The notes beneath the pieces were generated by a model. The model was not told the DNA's origin. It did no database searches and saw nothing but the letters and a program-made list of their open reading frames with translations. Shown one piece after another: positions 1 to 4,948 of a DNA stretch of 5,101 nt. Origin of the DNA: Candidatus Atribacteria bacterium (lineage in GTDB: Bacteria; Atribacterota; Atribacteria; Atribacterales; Atribacteraceae); the NCBI GenBank assembly GCA_003561145.1, contig PWXL01000120.1, forward strand, positions 1 through 5,101, read 5' to 3'. Numbering within the stretch: position 1 is the stretch's first letter; every line of letters begins with the position of its first letter. The translations under genes and the position numbers were made by a program.

Positions 1-1208
1 ACTTCTTTTCTCTGGTAAAATGGTTTTCTACCCTCGATTCGATAGGCAATCCCCTTTTCAATGAGAACCTGCTCGATGACAGGGGTTTGGGCATATAATC
101 GCACCAGGATAACCGCCTCCTGGCTGGGAAATCCTTCCCTGAAGCATTGTTCATAGGAATCTGCGATGTCGGAGGCCATACTCCGTGTGTTTTCATACTG
201 CGCTATCCGGGTCTCTCCCGGTTCTGTTTTGTAAAGGCGAAGATATTTCTTCTCTCTTTTCCGGTTATGCTTTATTACTTCGTTGGCCAAGAGAACCTGG
301 CTGGCTGTGGAGCGGAAATTGAGGCTCAAGGTGTACTTTTTCGCGCCATACCGTTTTTCAAAACCGAGAATAAATTCGGGATTGGCCCCCCGCCATTCGT
401 AAATGGTTTGGTCATCATCTCCAATGACCATGTAATTTTTGTGTGCTGCGACCAGGAGGTCCAATATGGCATGCTGCACCTTGTTGATGTCCTGAAATTC
501 GTCTACCATCAGGCAAGAATAGCTGCTGCGGAAGTGGTCGAGAACGGCAGGATCCCGAACCAGGCTCTCCCACCCTTCCAGAAGCTGATCATCAAAAGTG
601 ATCCAATTTTTTTCCTTGCGTATGGCTTCAAAGAGTCGATAGAGGCTGAGATACCAGGGAAGATCGGGTGGAGCATCTGCCTGAGCAGCACATGACATTC
701 CCCGGGGAGGCAGGTCAACCGCAAAGAGGTCAGCATAGGCGATATTTCCTTTGCACCGGCCGATATAATTCAGAAAATCCTCATCGTCCATGGCGTGGAG
801 TTGGTCGGCGTATTCCACATTATCCTGGCGGGCTCTCCTTTTCGCTTCATACAAGAGCTGCATATCAGCTTCCTCCGGGTCGTTCTGCGGTACGGTCTCT
901 CCGCGCAGATGCCTTGCTTTTAGCAGGACCGCCCTTCCCAGGGCATGCAGCGTCTGAAGTTTGACAGGTGCGCAATGCGGCCATTGTTTGAGTTTTTCTG
1001 AAAGATCATTGACTGCAAGCTTATTAAATGAAGAAGCCAGAATGCAATCGGGAGGAAACACTCCTTCTCTTACCAAGCGTTCAATACGATGGACCAGGCA
1101 GGTGCTCTTCCCCGAACCGGCCACTGCGAAAACAAGCGCGGGTCCATGATCATGGTTCACAACCAATTCCTGTTCGCTAGTAAGTGGAAAGCTTTGATGA
1201 ACGGTCAA
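1..1208 (-). CDS. UvrD/PcrA-like superfamily 1 DNA helicase, N-terminal 402 codons (C-terminal part outside window)
   Basis: This is an ATP-driven 3'-5' DNA helicase of superfamily 1A, a cytoplasmic family used in DNA repair and replication restart. I translated the minus strand by hand. A Q-motif-like SEQELVV lies at residues 11-17 and Walker A AGSGKST at 30-36. A QTLHALG motif lies at 85-91 and Walker B LMVDEFQDIN at 233-242. Motif III GDDDQTIYEWRGA is at 263-275 and motif IV LNFRS at 296-300. The UvrD-like YRIEGRKPFYQRKE is at 389-402, where the frame runs off the window, so domains 1B and 2B are split and the C-terminal motifs V-VI are not visible. I chose the TTG at 1208 because GAGGAG lies 9 bases upstream. 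The frame stays open further upstream, with an in-frame ATG at 1292 that would add 28 repeat-encoded residues. Family assignment is firm; the exact subfamily (UvrD, PcrA, Rep) is not resolved. Confidence 0.93.
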   Translation of the reverse strand, partial: MTVHQSFPLTSEQELVVNHDHGPALVFAVAGSGKSTCLVHRIERLVREGVFPPDCILASSFNKLAVNDLSEKLKQWPHCAPVKLQTLHALGRAVLLKARHLRGETVPQNDPEEADMQLLYEAKRRARQDNVEYADQLHAMDDEDFLNYIGRCKGNIAYADLFAVDLPPRGMSCAAQADAPPDLPWYLSLYRLFEAIRKEKNWITFDDQLLEGWESLVRDPAVLDHFRSSYSCLMVDEFQDINKVQHAILDLLVAAHKNYMVIGDDDQTIYEWRGANPEFILGFEKRYGAKKYTLSLNFRSTASQVLLANEVIKHNRKREKKYLRLYKTEPGETRIAQYENTRSMASDIADSYEQCFREGFPSQEAVILVRLYAQTPVIEQVLIEKGIAYRIEGRKPFYQRKE

Positions 1209-1217
1209 TCTCCCTTT

Positions 1218-1223
1218 CTCCTC
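1218..1223 (-). promoter_or_regulatory. Ribosome binding site of the helicase, carried on the end of a repeat unit
   Basis: GAGGAG sits 9 bases before the TTG at 1208 and decides the start in favour of TTG over the in-frame ATG at 1292, whose purine-rich stretch directly abuts it with no spacing. The site lies in the 16-base word TCTCCTCTCTCAATAG (plus strand, 1217-1232), which recurs exactly at 1381-1396. Confidence 0.6.
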
Positions 1224-1235
1224 TCTCAATAGAAT

Positions 1236-1267
1236 GTTGGAGCGTTGGAGCGTTGGAGCGTTGGAGC
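1236..1267. repeat. Four perfect tandem copies of the octamer GTTGGAGC
   Basis: The units are at 1236, 1244, 1252 and 1260, with no mismatches. On the minus strand they read GCTCCAAC and encode part of a possible peptide containing RSNAPTLQRSN. A unit of 8 bases means that a gain or loss of one copy would shift the frame between the upstream ATG at 1292 and the helicase. Confidence 0.95.
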
Positions 1268-1342
1268 GGAAATACTTTTTTGTGAAAGGCATCTCCTCTG
1301 TTTCAACGCTTCTCTTTGCTCCACTGGCTGTTTGTAAACTCC

Positions 1343-1363
1343 TCACCCCTCACCCCTCACTCC
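1343..1363. repeat. Three-copy heptamer array TCACCCC/TCACTCC
   Basis: TCACCCC at 1343 and 1350 is followed by TCACTCC at 1357. It occupies the same module position as the CTGACTC array at 2505-2525 in the other repeat unit. Confidence 0.85.
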
Positions 1364-1380
1364 TAACGCTGTTATTTACA

Positions 1381-1555
1381 TCTCCTCTCTCAATAGATTG
1401 TAGATGCGTAAGTCCGTAAATGCGAGGATGCGTGAAAAGCTTTTGAAAAGGGCATTTCAGTTACTTCACAACCCTCGTTTGTCACTTCGCTCCTCGCAGT
1501 GACGGACTGAAAACATTCTGAATTCTGACTCCTGACCACTGAATACTGTTTTCAT
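1381..1555 (-). repeat. Composite intergenic repeat, well conserved unit (copy 1 of the direct repeat)
   Basis: Bases 1392-1555 align without gaps to 2379-2542, at a constant offset of 987 bases, with nine differences counted by eye (about 94% identity). Differences cluster in the word arrays. Modules on the plus strand are: leader, degenerate ATGCG words (1404-1432), AAAAGCTTTTGAAAAGGGCAT, hairpin core, a degenerate CTGACTC heptamer array, and GAATACTGTTTTCAT. Nothing downstream uses its purine-rich minus-strand end, which reads GAGAGGAG followed by ATG TAA. Confidence 0.92.
1481..1503. repeat. Hairpin-forming repeat core, copy 1
   Basis: This imperfect palindrome has arms GTCACTTCG and CGCAGTGAC around CTCCT. 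The minus strand contains CTGCGAGGAGCGAAG, part of a repeat I recall as widespread in environmental bacterial genomes. In one frame it encodes the familiar spurious peptide RHCEERSD. Confidence 0.8.
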
Positions 1556-1598
1556 CCTACGTCTCCCGTCTCACTGCCCGCACTGCATAGACTGCCGC

Positions 1599-1621
1599 GT
1601 CGCTTCGCTCCTCGCAGTGAC
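1599..1621. repeat. Hairpin-forming repeat core, copy 2
   Basis: It is identical to the core at 2468-2490 and differs from 1481-1503 by one base (GTCGCTT against GTCACTT). No run of T follows on the minus strand, so it is not a good intrinsic terminator for the secreted-protein gene. Confidence 0.8.
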
Positions 1622-1642
1622 GGGTTTTAGTATTTCTCCTTG

Positions 1643-1672
1643 CCCTAAACTCTAAACCCTCGACCCTAGACC
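1643..1672. repeat. Telomere-like heptamer array (CCCTAAA, CTCTAAA, CCCTCGA, CCCTAGA)
   Basis: Four consecutive 7-base words share the pattern CYCTMRA, followed by CC. The array fills the heptamer-array slot of the degenerate composite repeat, 26 bases after the stop of the secreted-protein gene. Confidence 0.8.
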
Positions 1673-1702
1673 GCCTTTTTACTTTGATAATATTACCTTC
1701 AC

Positions 1703-2356
1703 TCAATCCTCCTGGAATATCCATCTCATCTGTGCTGTGCCGGATACATGATTGGTAGAAATATGAAGGCTGAACCAGTCGATGTGAGAAGCATTATCCA
1801 TAAGAGGGACACCGACTCTGACCGCGGCCTGGTAGCTGGGCTTTATGGGTTCCAGGAAATATGAGACAATTTCTCCCTCGGTTCGGTTGCCCGTACTGTC
1901 CTGAAAAATGAAACGGAGGTGTTCTTCGTCTAATAAGGGCTCTGAGTCGCTGTAGAGGTAGGCGTCAAAATATACATAGCGGGAGGAAATATCAACCGCA
2001 TAATCGTATTCTTCTTCCACCCAAGCCTCGCTTTCGCCATAGCGGTCCTGGGCCCACAAAATCTCCACCCAACGCATTTCCAGGGTCACAGGGTACACGG
2101 ATACCATATCAAACGGCCCCGCCTGTGCTTCAAAGAGCACATGGCGGATTTGCCCTCTGTAGGAAAAATAGTATTCATCCCACCCATCGGGATAGGCATT
2201 CCCTTCTTCCTGTATAAGTTCTTTCCTCACCTCGAGCAGGCTGGAAATCGGGAGTGTTACCGTAGGAATATCCTCTTGACCGGAGGCTGAGCCGGTACAC
2301 ACAAAGCACAAAACGAGAAATGCAGCCAGCATTACCAAAGAGATAGACTTTTTCAC
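1703..2356 (-). CDS. Secreted protein of unknown function, 217 residues
   Basis: I do not recognise the family. The product begins with two lysines and a hydrophobic stretch (residues 5-20), then TGSASGQ, which fits a signal peptide cut by signal peptidase I near residues 24-26. The two cysteines (17, 20) do not form a lipobox, and no cysteine follows. The mature part is acidic and rich in aromatic residues and alternating polar and hydrophobic stretches. Examples are YVYFDAYLYSDSEPLL (128-142) and HLRFIFQDSTGNRTEG (146-161). This suggests beta strands, and a beta-sandwich fold is my guess only. The start is GTG, with AGGAG 9 bases upstream. The gene is bracketed by direct repeats at 1392-1555 and 2379-2542. 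It could be a cell-envelope or extracellular protein. Confidence 0.78.
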   Translation of the reverse strand: MKKSISLVMLAAFLVLCFVCTGSASGQEDIPTVTLPISSLLEVRKELIQEEGNAYPDGWDEYYFSYRGQIRHVLFEAQAGPFDMVSVYPVTLEMRWVEILWAQDRYGESEAWVEEEYDYAVDISSRYVYFDAYLYSDSEPLLDEEHLRFIFQDSTGNRTEGEIVSYFLEPIKPSYQAAVRVGVPLMDNASHIDWFSLHISTNHVSGTAQMRWIFQED

Positions 2357-2365
2357 CGTGTTTCA

Positions 2366-2371
2366 CTCCTC
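2366..2371 (-). promoter_or_regulatory. Ribosome binding site of the secreted-protein gene
   Basis: GAGGAG on the minus strand is 9 to 10 bases before the GTG at 2356. This supports GTG as the start. It lies just past the conserved part of the repeat, in the slot where the other units carry GAGAGGAG. Confidence 0.7.
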
Positions 2372-2467
2372 TTCTGTAAATAGATTGTATATGCGTAAGT
2401 CCGTATATGCGAGGATGCGTGAAAAGCTTTTGAAAAGGGCATTTCAGTTACTTCACAACCCTCGTTT

Positions 2468-2490
2468 GTCGCTTCGCTCCTCGCAGTGAC
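2468..2490. repeat. Hairpin-forming repeat core, copy 3
   Basis: Arms GTCGCTTCG and CGCAGTGAC surround CTCCT, with one mismatch and one G-T pair in a 9-base stem. It is identical to the core at 1599-1621. Confidence 0.8.
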
Positions 2491-2504
2491 GGTCTAAAAA
2501 CATT

Positions 2505-2525
2505 CTGACTCCTGACTCCTGACTC
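2505..2525. repeat. Three perfect copies of the heptamer CTGACTC
   Basis: Units start at 2505, 2512 and 2519, followed by a partial CTGAATA. The corresponding stretch in copy 1 (1518-1540) is degenerate, so this array has either been homogenised here or decayed there. Confidence 0.9.
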
Positions 2526-2539
2526 CTGAATACTGATTT

Positions 2540-3343
2540 TCATTGCCTCCTTTTGTGTTCTCGGGCAATTTTTTTTGTTCCGTTCAAAACCTCGAGGCCT
2601 GTTTTGACAACAAAACCAAAGTCAATTCCTATTCCTATCCAGTTCACACCCCTTTCCAGCCACTCTTCAACAACATCCCATGATTCATAGCCCATGGAAA
2701 CACCAAGAGGAATACCAGAATCGGTAACATTTTTTGCTATTTCGTCCATTGCTTCTTTTACCTTTTTGTGATTTGTCTGTCCAATGAGCCCCATTGAAGC
2801 GGAGAGATCGTTCGGGCCAACAACTATGGCATCAATCCCGGTAACATCGAGGATTTTCCCCAGGTTTCGAACACCTTCTATGTGTTCTATTTGAATAATT
2901 TTCCATACACTCGAGCAGGCATTTCGGATATACTCGCGGTTGTCTACGAGACCATATTTATCCGCCCTTCTTGGACCGTACCCTCGTATCCCCGCCGGTG
3001 GATAAGTGCATGACTTTACGGCCGTTTCTGCTTCCTCTGCTGTTTTAATAAAGGGAAAAACTATCCCTTGCGGCCCCATTTCGAGTATTGGCTTGGCAAG
3101 AACCGGGTCGTTCCAGGGAATTCTTACAAATGCCGCAGTTCCAGCGCTTCTTGCAGCCATGATGTGAAGCAGGGTTTCTTGTCTGTCAAGCGGTGAATGC
3201 TCTTTGTCGATCCACACAAAATCAAAACCGATGTCTCCGAAAATCTCAGTTATACAGCTTTCATTAAAAGTAACATGAGAACCAATGACAATTTCCCCTT
3301 CTTTAATTTTATTCTTTATTTTTGTAAGTGCATCCAAAGGCAT
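2540..3343 (-). CDS. HpcH/HpaI-family class II (metal-dependent) aldolase
   Basis: Family members cleave 2-keto-3-deoxy sugar acids or 4-hydroxy-2-oxo acids into pyruvate and an aldehyde, using a divalent metal in a TIM barrel. At 267 residues the length is normal. The motif WIDKEHSPLD (44-53) holds the catalytic-type His49, and VRIPWND (73-79) the substrate-binding Arg74. GPQGIVFPFI is at 90-99, and YPPAGIRGYGPRRADKYG at 114-131 is typical. Metal ligands are expected at Glu153 (IQIEHIEGV) and Asp179 (VGPNDLSAS), and both are present. The ATG at 3343 has AAAGGG 4-5 bases upstream, which is short spacing. The gene is visibly more AT-rich than its neighbours. The 250-base gap upstream (3344-3593) holds no gene I can support and no clear promoter. 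The stop lies at the edge of a composite repeat. Substrate is unknown; 4-hydroxy-2-oxoheptanedioate, 2-dehydro-3-deoxyglucarate and 2-keto-3-deoxyrhamnonate aldolases are all possible. Confidence 0.95.
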   Translation of the reverse strand: MPLDALTKIKNKIKEGEIVIGSHVTFNESCITEIFGDIGFDFVWIDKEHSPLDRQETLLHIMAARSAGTAAFVRIPWNDPVLAKPILEMGPQGIVFPFIKTAEEAETAVKSCTYPPAGIRGYGPRRADKYGLVDNREYIRNACSSVWKIIQIEHIEGVRNLGKILDVTGIDAIVVGPNDLSASMGLIGQTNHKKVKEAMDEIAKNVTDSGIPLGVSMGYESWDVVEEWLERGVNWIGIGIDFGFVVKTGLEVLNGTKKIAREHKRRQ

Positions 3344-3593
3344 TCATCCCTTTCAATGATGGAGGTGGTGGTGCGATGAGCCAACGTCCTTTTGCTTACT
3401 TTTGCACACCCTTCGCCGCATGTTGGTGAATTTTTTGCTGAAAACTCTCACCTCGTATTACAGTGATTCCACGCGGGGTTCAGAAAAAAGCGATGCTTGC
3501 TACTCATATTGTATTCGGGTGCCCTGATAGAGTCGAGGTTCGGCTAACACGGGAACGGTCACACTGACGGTATGTACTGGTACAGTGGATGCC

Positions 3594-4406
3594 TCATGTA
3601 TCGGAGTGCGCTTTGCTATTGAGAAGGCGGGTGCAATCTTTCGCAGATAAAACTCCCCCGTGTGAAGGGTAGAGTGTGTGCGTTCCTTTTTCCAGCACTC
3701 TCTCCAGGCTTTCTCTTGCGGCTTCAATGTCCTCGGCGAAAATCGGCCATCCAGGACGGTTGGAGCGCAAAAATCCTCCCATCAGGAGGTCGCCTATCAC
3801 CGCTTCACCCGATTGGAGTATCACTGAAAGAGATCCCCTGGTGTGTCCGGGTGTTGGAATAACCATGCCGTCAACGCCGAACAGGCGAAGAGAAAATGCT
3901 TTTTCCACTTCCAGATCGGGCTCTGCTCCCCGTAAGTTGCCCCGCATGCGGCCGGCCAAGCAGCTGCAAACTTTGTATACGATTCCGGCGGGGCAGGTAG
4001 GACGGAGAAATCCGCTGTGGCCTTCTCTCATTCTTTGAGCATCAGCTTCATGGACGGCCAGAGGCGCGCGTAACTTTTCCTTGAGAAAGCGAGCATTTCC
4101 CCAGTGGTCAAAATGACCGTGGGTTATGAGGATGAGTGATATTTCCTCGGGGCACACCCCAGCTTGGCGCAGCCTGGTGAGAATTTCCTGTCCACAGCCT
4201 GGTGAGCCCGTATCAACGAGGATGAATCTATGACCCCGCAGGAGAAAGACCCGATTGAATCCGTGTTTCAAAGTGAGAGGGATGACACAACCCATAGCGC
4301 CACCTGTGTTTCTTCCCCTGGTGGTATGGTCTATGCTGACACAAGACATGGAGGAATCTCCTGTCTTGATCTTTATGTATTCTGTTTGTACACAACTTTC
4401 GCTCAT
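3594..4406 (-). CDS. Metallo-beta-lactamase-fold hydrolase (glyoxalase II-like)
   Basis: This looks like a complete two-metal hydrolase of the MBL superfamily. FILVDTG (61-67) precedes the metal motif THGHFDHWG (95-103), giving His96, His98, Asp100 and His101. His188 lies in IPTPGHTRGS, the bridging Asp206 in VIGDLLMGG, and His249 in LYPSHGG, so the full ligand set is present. No signal peptide is seen, so it should be cytoplasmic. The 4406 ATG has AAGGG 7 bases upstream and follows the ATPase stop by 17 bases, suggesting one operon. A start at the ATG 4349 (Met20) has a better ribosome binding site, AGGAG with 8-base spacing. The first 38 residues do not look like part of the domain, so the shorter protein is credible. 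The substrate cannot be told from sequence: thioesters, lactones and phosphoesters are all known in this superfamily. Confidence 0.92.
   Translation of the reverse strand: MSESCVQTEYIKIKTGDSSMSCVSIDHTTRGRNTGGAMGCVIPLTLKHGFNRVFLLRGHRFILVDTGSPGCGQEILTRLRQAGVCPEEISLILITHGHFDHWGNARFLKEKLRAPLAVHEADAQRMREGHSGFLRPTCPAGIVYKVCSCLAGRMRGNLRGAEPDLEVEKAFSLRLFGVDGMVIPTPGHTRGSLSVILQSGEAVIGDLLMGGFLRSNRPGWPIFAEDIEAARESLERVLEKGTHTLYPSHGGVLSAKDCTRLLNSKAHSDT
4358..4362 (-). promoter_or_regulatory. Strong internal ribosome binding site pointing to an alternative hydrolase start
   Basis: AGGAG on the minus strand is 8 bases before the in-frame ATG at 4349 (Met20). It is a closer match to the consensus than the AAGGG before the ATG at 4406, so the true start may be 4349, which would leave a 251-residue protein. 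Confidence 0.5.
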
Positions 4407-4423
4407 GGCGCAACCCTTTGAAT

Positions 4424-4948
4424 TTATAACATTTCGGCTCCAACAATTAATTTGACTATTTCATCCGGGGTTGTTTCGGACTTCATCCTGTCCCCTACTT
4501 TTTTCCCGCCACGCAGGACCACGATGCGGTCTGCTACATTGAATACATGGCGCATGTTGTGGCTGATGACAACCACCGAACACTTCTTTTCCTTGAGCTG
4601 AAGCACAAGGTCAAGGACTTTACGGGATTCGCGCACTCCCAGCGCGGCGGTGGGCTCGTCCATGATGATTACCTTGCCTCCCCATGGCATGACCCGACCA
4701 ATGGCCAACGCCTGGCGTTGACCGCCTGAGAGGTAGCGAACGAGGGTGCGAAGTGAGGGCAAGACGATACCAAGTTCCTTTAAGGTGCGAACCGTATCGT
4801 TCACCATTTTTTTGCGGTCCACGAAAATACCGGATTTCCCCCGCGTGGGTTCCCTCCCCAGGAAAAAGTTGGCTGGGACATCACGTGTTTCTATGAGCGC
4901 CAGTTCCTGGTAGACAGTTTCGATACCCAATGCCTCTTTTCCAGGGGG
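4424..4948 (-). pseudogene. Sugar-type ABC transporter ATPase, 5'-truncated by an IS200-like element
   Basis: This is the C-terminal two thirds of an ATP-binding subunit from the carbohydrate uptake (CUT2, ribose/xylose/fructose FrcA-like) class. The visible frame has GIETVYQELALI with the Q-loop glutamine, then ANFFLGRE, signature LSGGQRQ, Walker B KVIIMDEPTAALG, and the H-loop VISHNMRHVF. The protein ends at IVGAEML, so it is a single-domain type rather than the two-domain RbsA type. Upstream the frame reads only about seven more codons before a TGA (4949-4951), which lies inside the element end. Walker A and roughly 80-90 N-terminal residues are missing from this position. A TTG at 4930 could start a fragment, but without the P-loop it should not bind ATP normally. 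The permease and sugar-binding partners are not in the window. The downstream hydrolase probably shared its transcript. Confidence 0.88.

Larger units (their letters stand above)
1217..1380 (-). repeat. Composite intergenic repeat, diverged unit next to the helicase
   Basis: This segment follows the module order of the better conserved units at 1381-1555 and 2366-2543. Read on the plus strand it has the leader TCTCCTCTCTCAATAG, then four GTTGGAGC words. A link GTGAAAGGCAT follows (compare GAAAAGGGCAT), then a stretch TTTGCTCCACTGG that resembles the hairpin core CGCTCCTCGCAGTG. Next comes a TCACCCC heptamer array, and last AACGCTGTTATTTACAT (compare GAATACTGTTTTCAT). Similarity is patchy and was judged by eye. 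No gene is seen apart from the possible helicase extension. I see no clear terminator or promoter. Confidence 0.5.
1556..1676 (-). repeat. Composite intergenic repeat, degenerate unit after the secreted-protein gene
   Basis: The same modules appear in the same order, with different words. On the minus strand there is a telomere-like heptamer array (1643-1672), an AT-rich link, and a hairpin core (1599-1621). Then come GCAGT-type words around 1570-1598 and a purine-rich end GGGAGACGTAGG next to the ATG at 1555. The well conserved link AAAAGCTTTT is missing. Assignment to the family rests on module order and the exact hairpin core. Confidence 0.45.
2366..2543 (-). repeat. Composite intergenic repeat, unit between aldolase and secreted-protein gene (copy 2 of the direct repeat)
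   Basis: This unit fills the whole gap between the two genes. Its proximal edge coincides with the aldolase stop codon (2540-2542), and its distal edge supplies the ribosome binding site of the next gene. Bases 2379-2542 match 1392-1555. The heptamer array here is cleaner, and the ATGCG words carry TATATG where copy 1 has TAGATG and TAAATG. No separate terminator or convincing promoter is seen. Confidence 0.92.

Noticed and set aside
147..1149. Plus-strand ORFs in the first kilobase
   Set aside because: They lie antisense to a continuous helicase frame with all expected motifs in order.
1234..1419. Plus-strand ORF through the tandem repeats
   Set aside because: It is made of repeat words, lies opposite the transcription direction, and shows no domain or ribosome binding site.
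1466..1555. 29-codon ORF containing RHCEERSD
   Set aside because: This peptide is a known by-product of translating a widespread hairpin repeat. There is no conservation of frame between the copies.
1599..1621. Hairpin as intrinsic terminator of the secreted-protein gene
   Set aside because: No U-tract follows on the minus strand. The T-rich stretch is on the other side, where no gene is read.
2384..2389. TACAAT as a -10 promoter element in the repeat, minus strand
   Set aside because: No acceptable -35 hexamer lies 16-18 bases upstream (TCGCAT at 17).
1343..2525. CRISPR array
   Set aside because: The repeats are 7-8 base words or 160-base units. There are no regularly spaced 24-40 base repeats with unique spacers, and no cas genes.
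2448..2543. 31-codon minus-strand ORF (MKISIQESGVRSQ...) overlapping the aldolase stop by ATGA, with AGGAGG just upstream
   Set aside because: It lies entirely in the repeat. The matching ORF in copy 1 (1466-1555, MKTVFSGQES...) is in a different frame because of a one-base difference near its start, so the protein is not conserved. The ribosome binding site is also too close to the ATG.
3573..3584. TGTAC-TG-GTACA dyad just after the hydrolase stop
   Set aside because: It is a single 12-base dyad with a two-base centre, too short to form a hairpin and with no partner copy, so an operator cannot be supported.
3500..3727. 75-codon minus-strand ORF overlapping the hydrolase 3' end
   Set aside because: It is out of frame with the intact hydrolase, whose C-terminal motif LYPSHGG and normal length show the correct frame.
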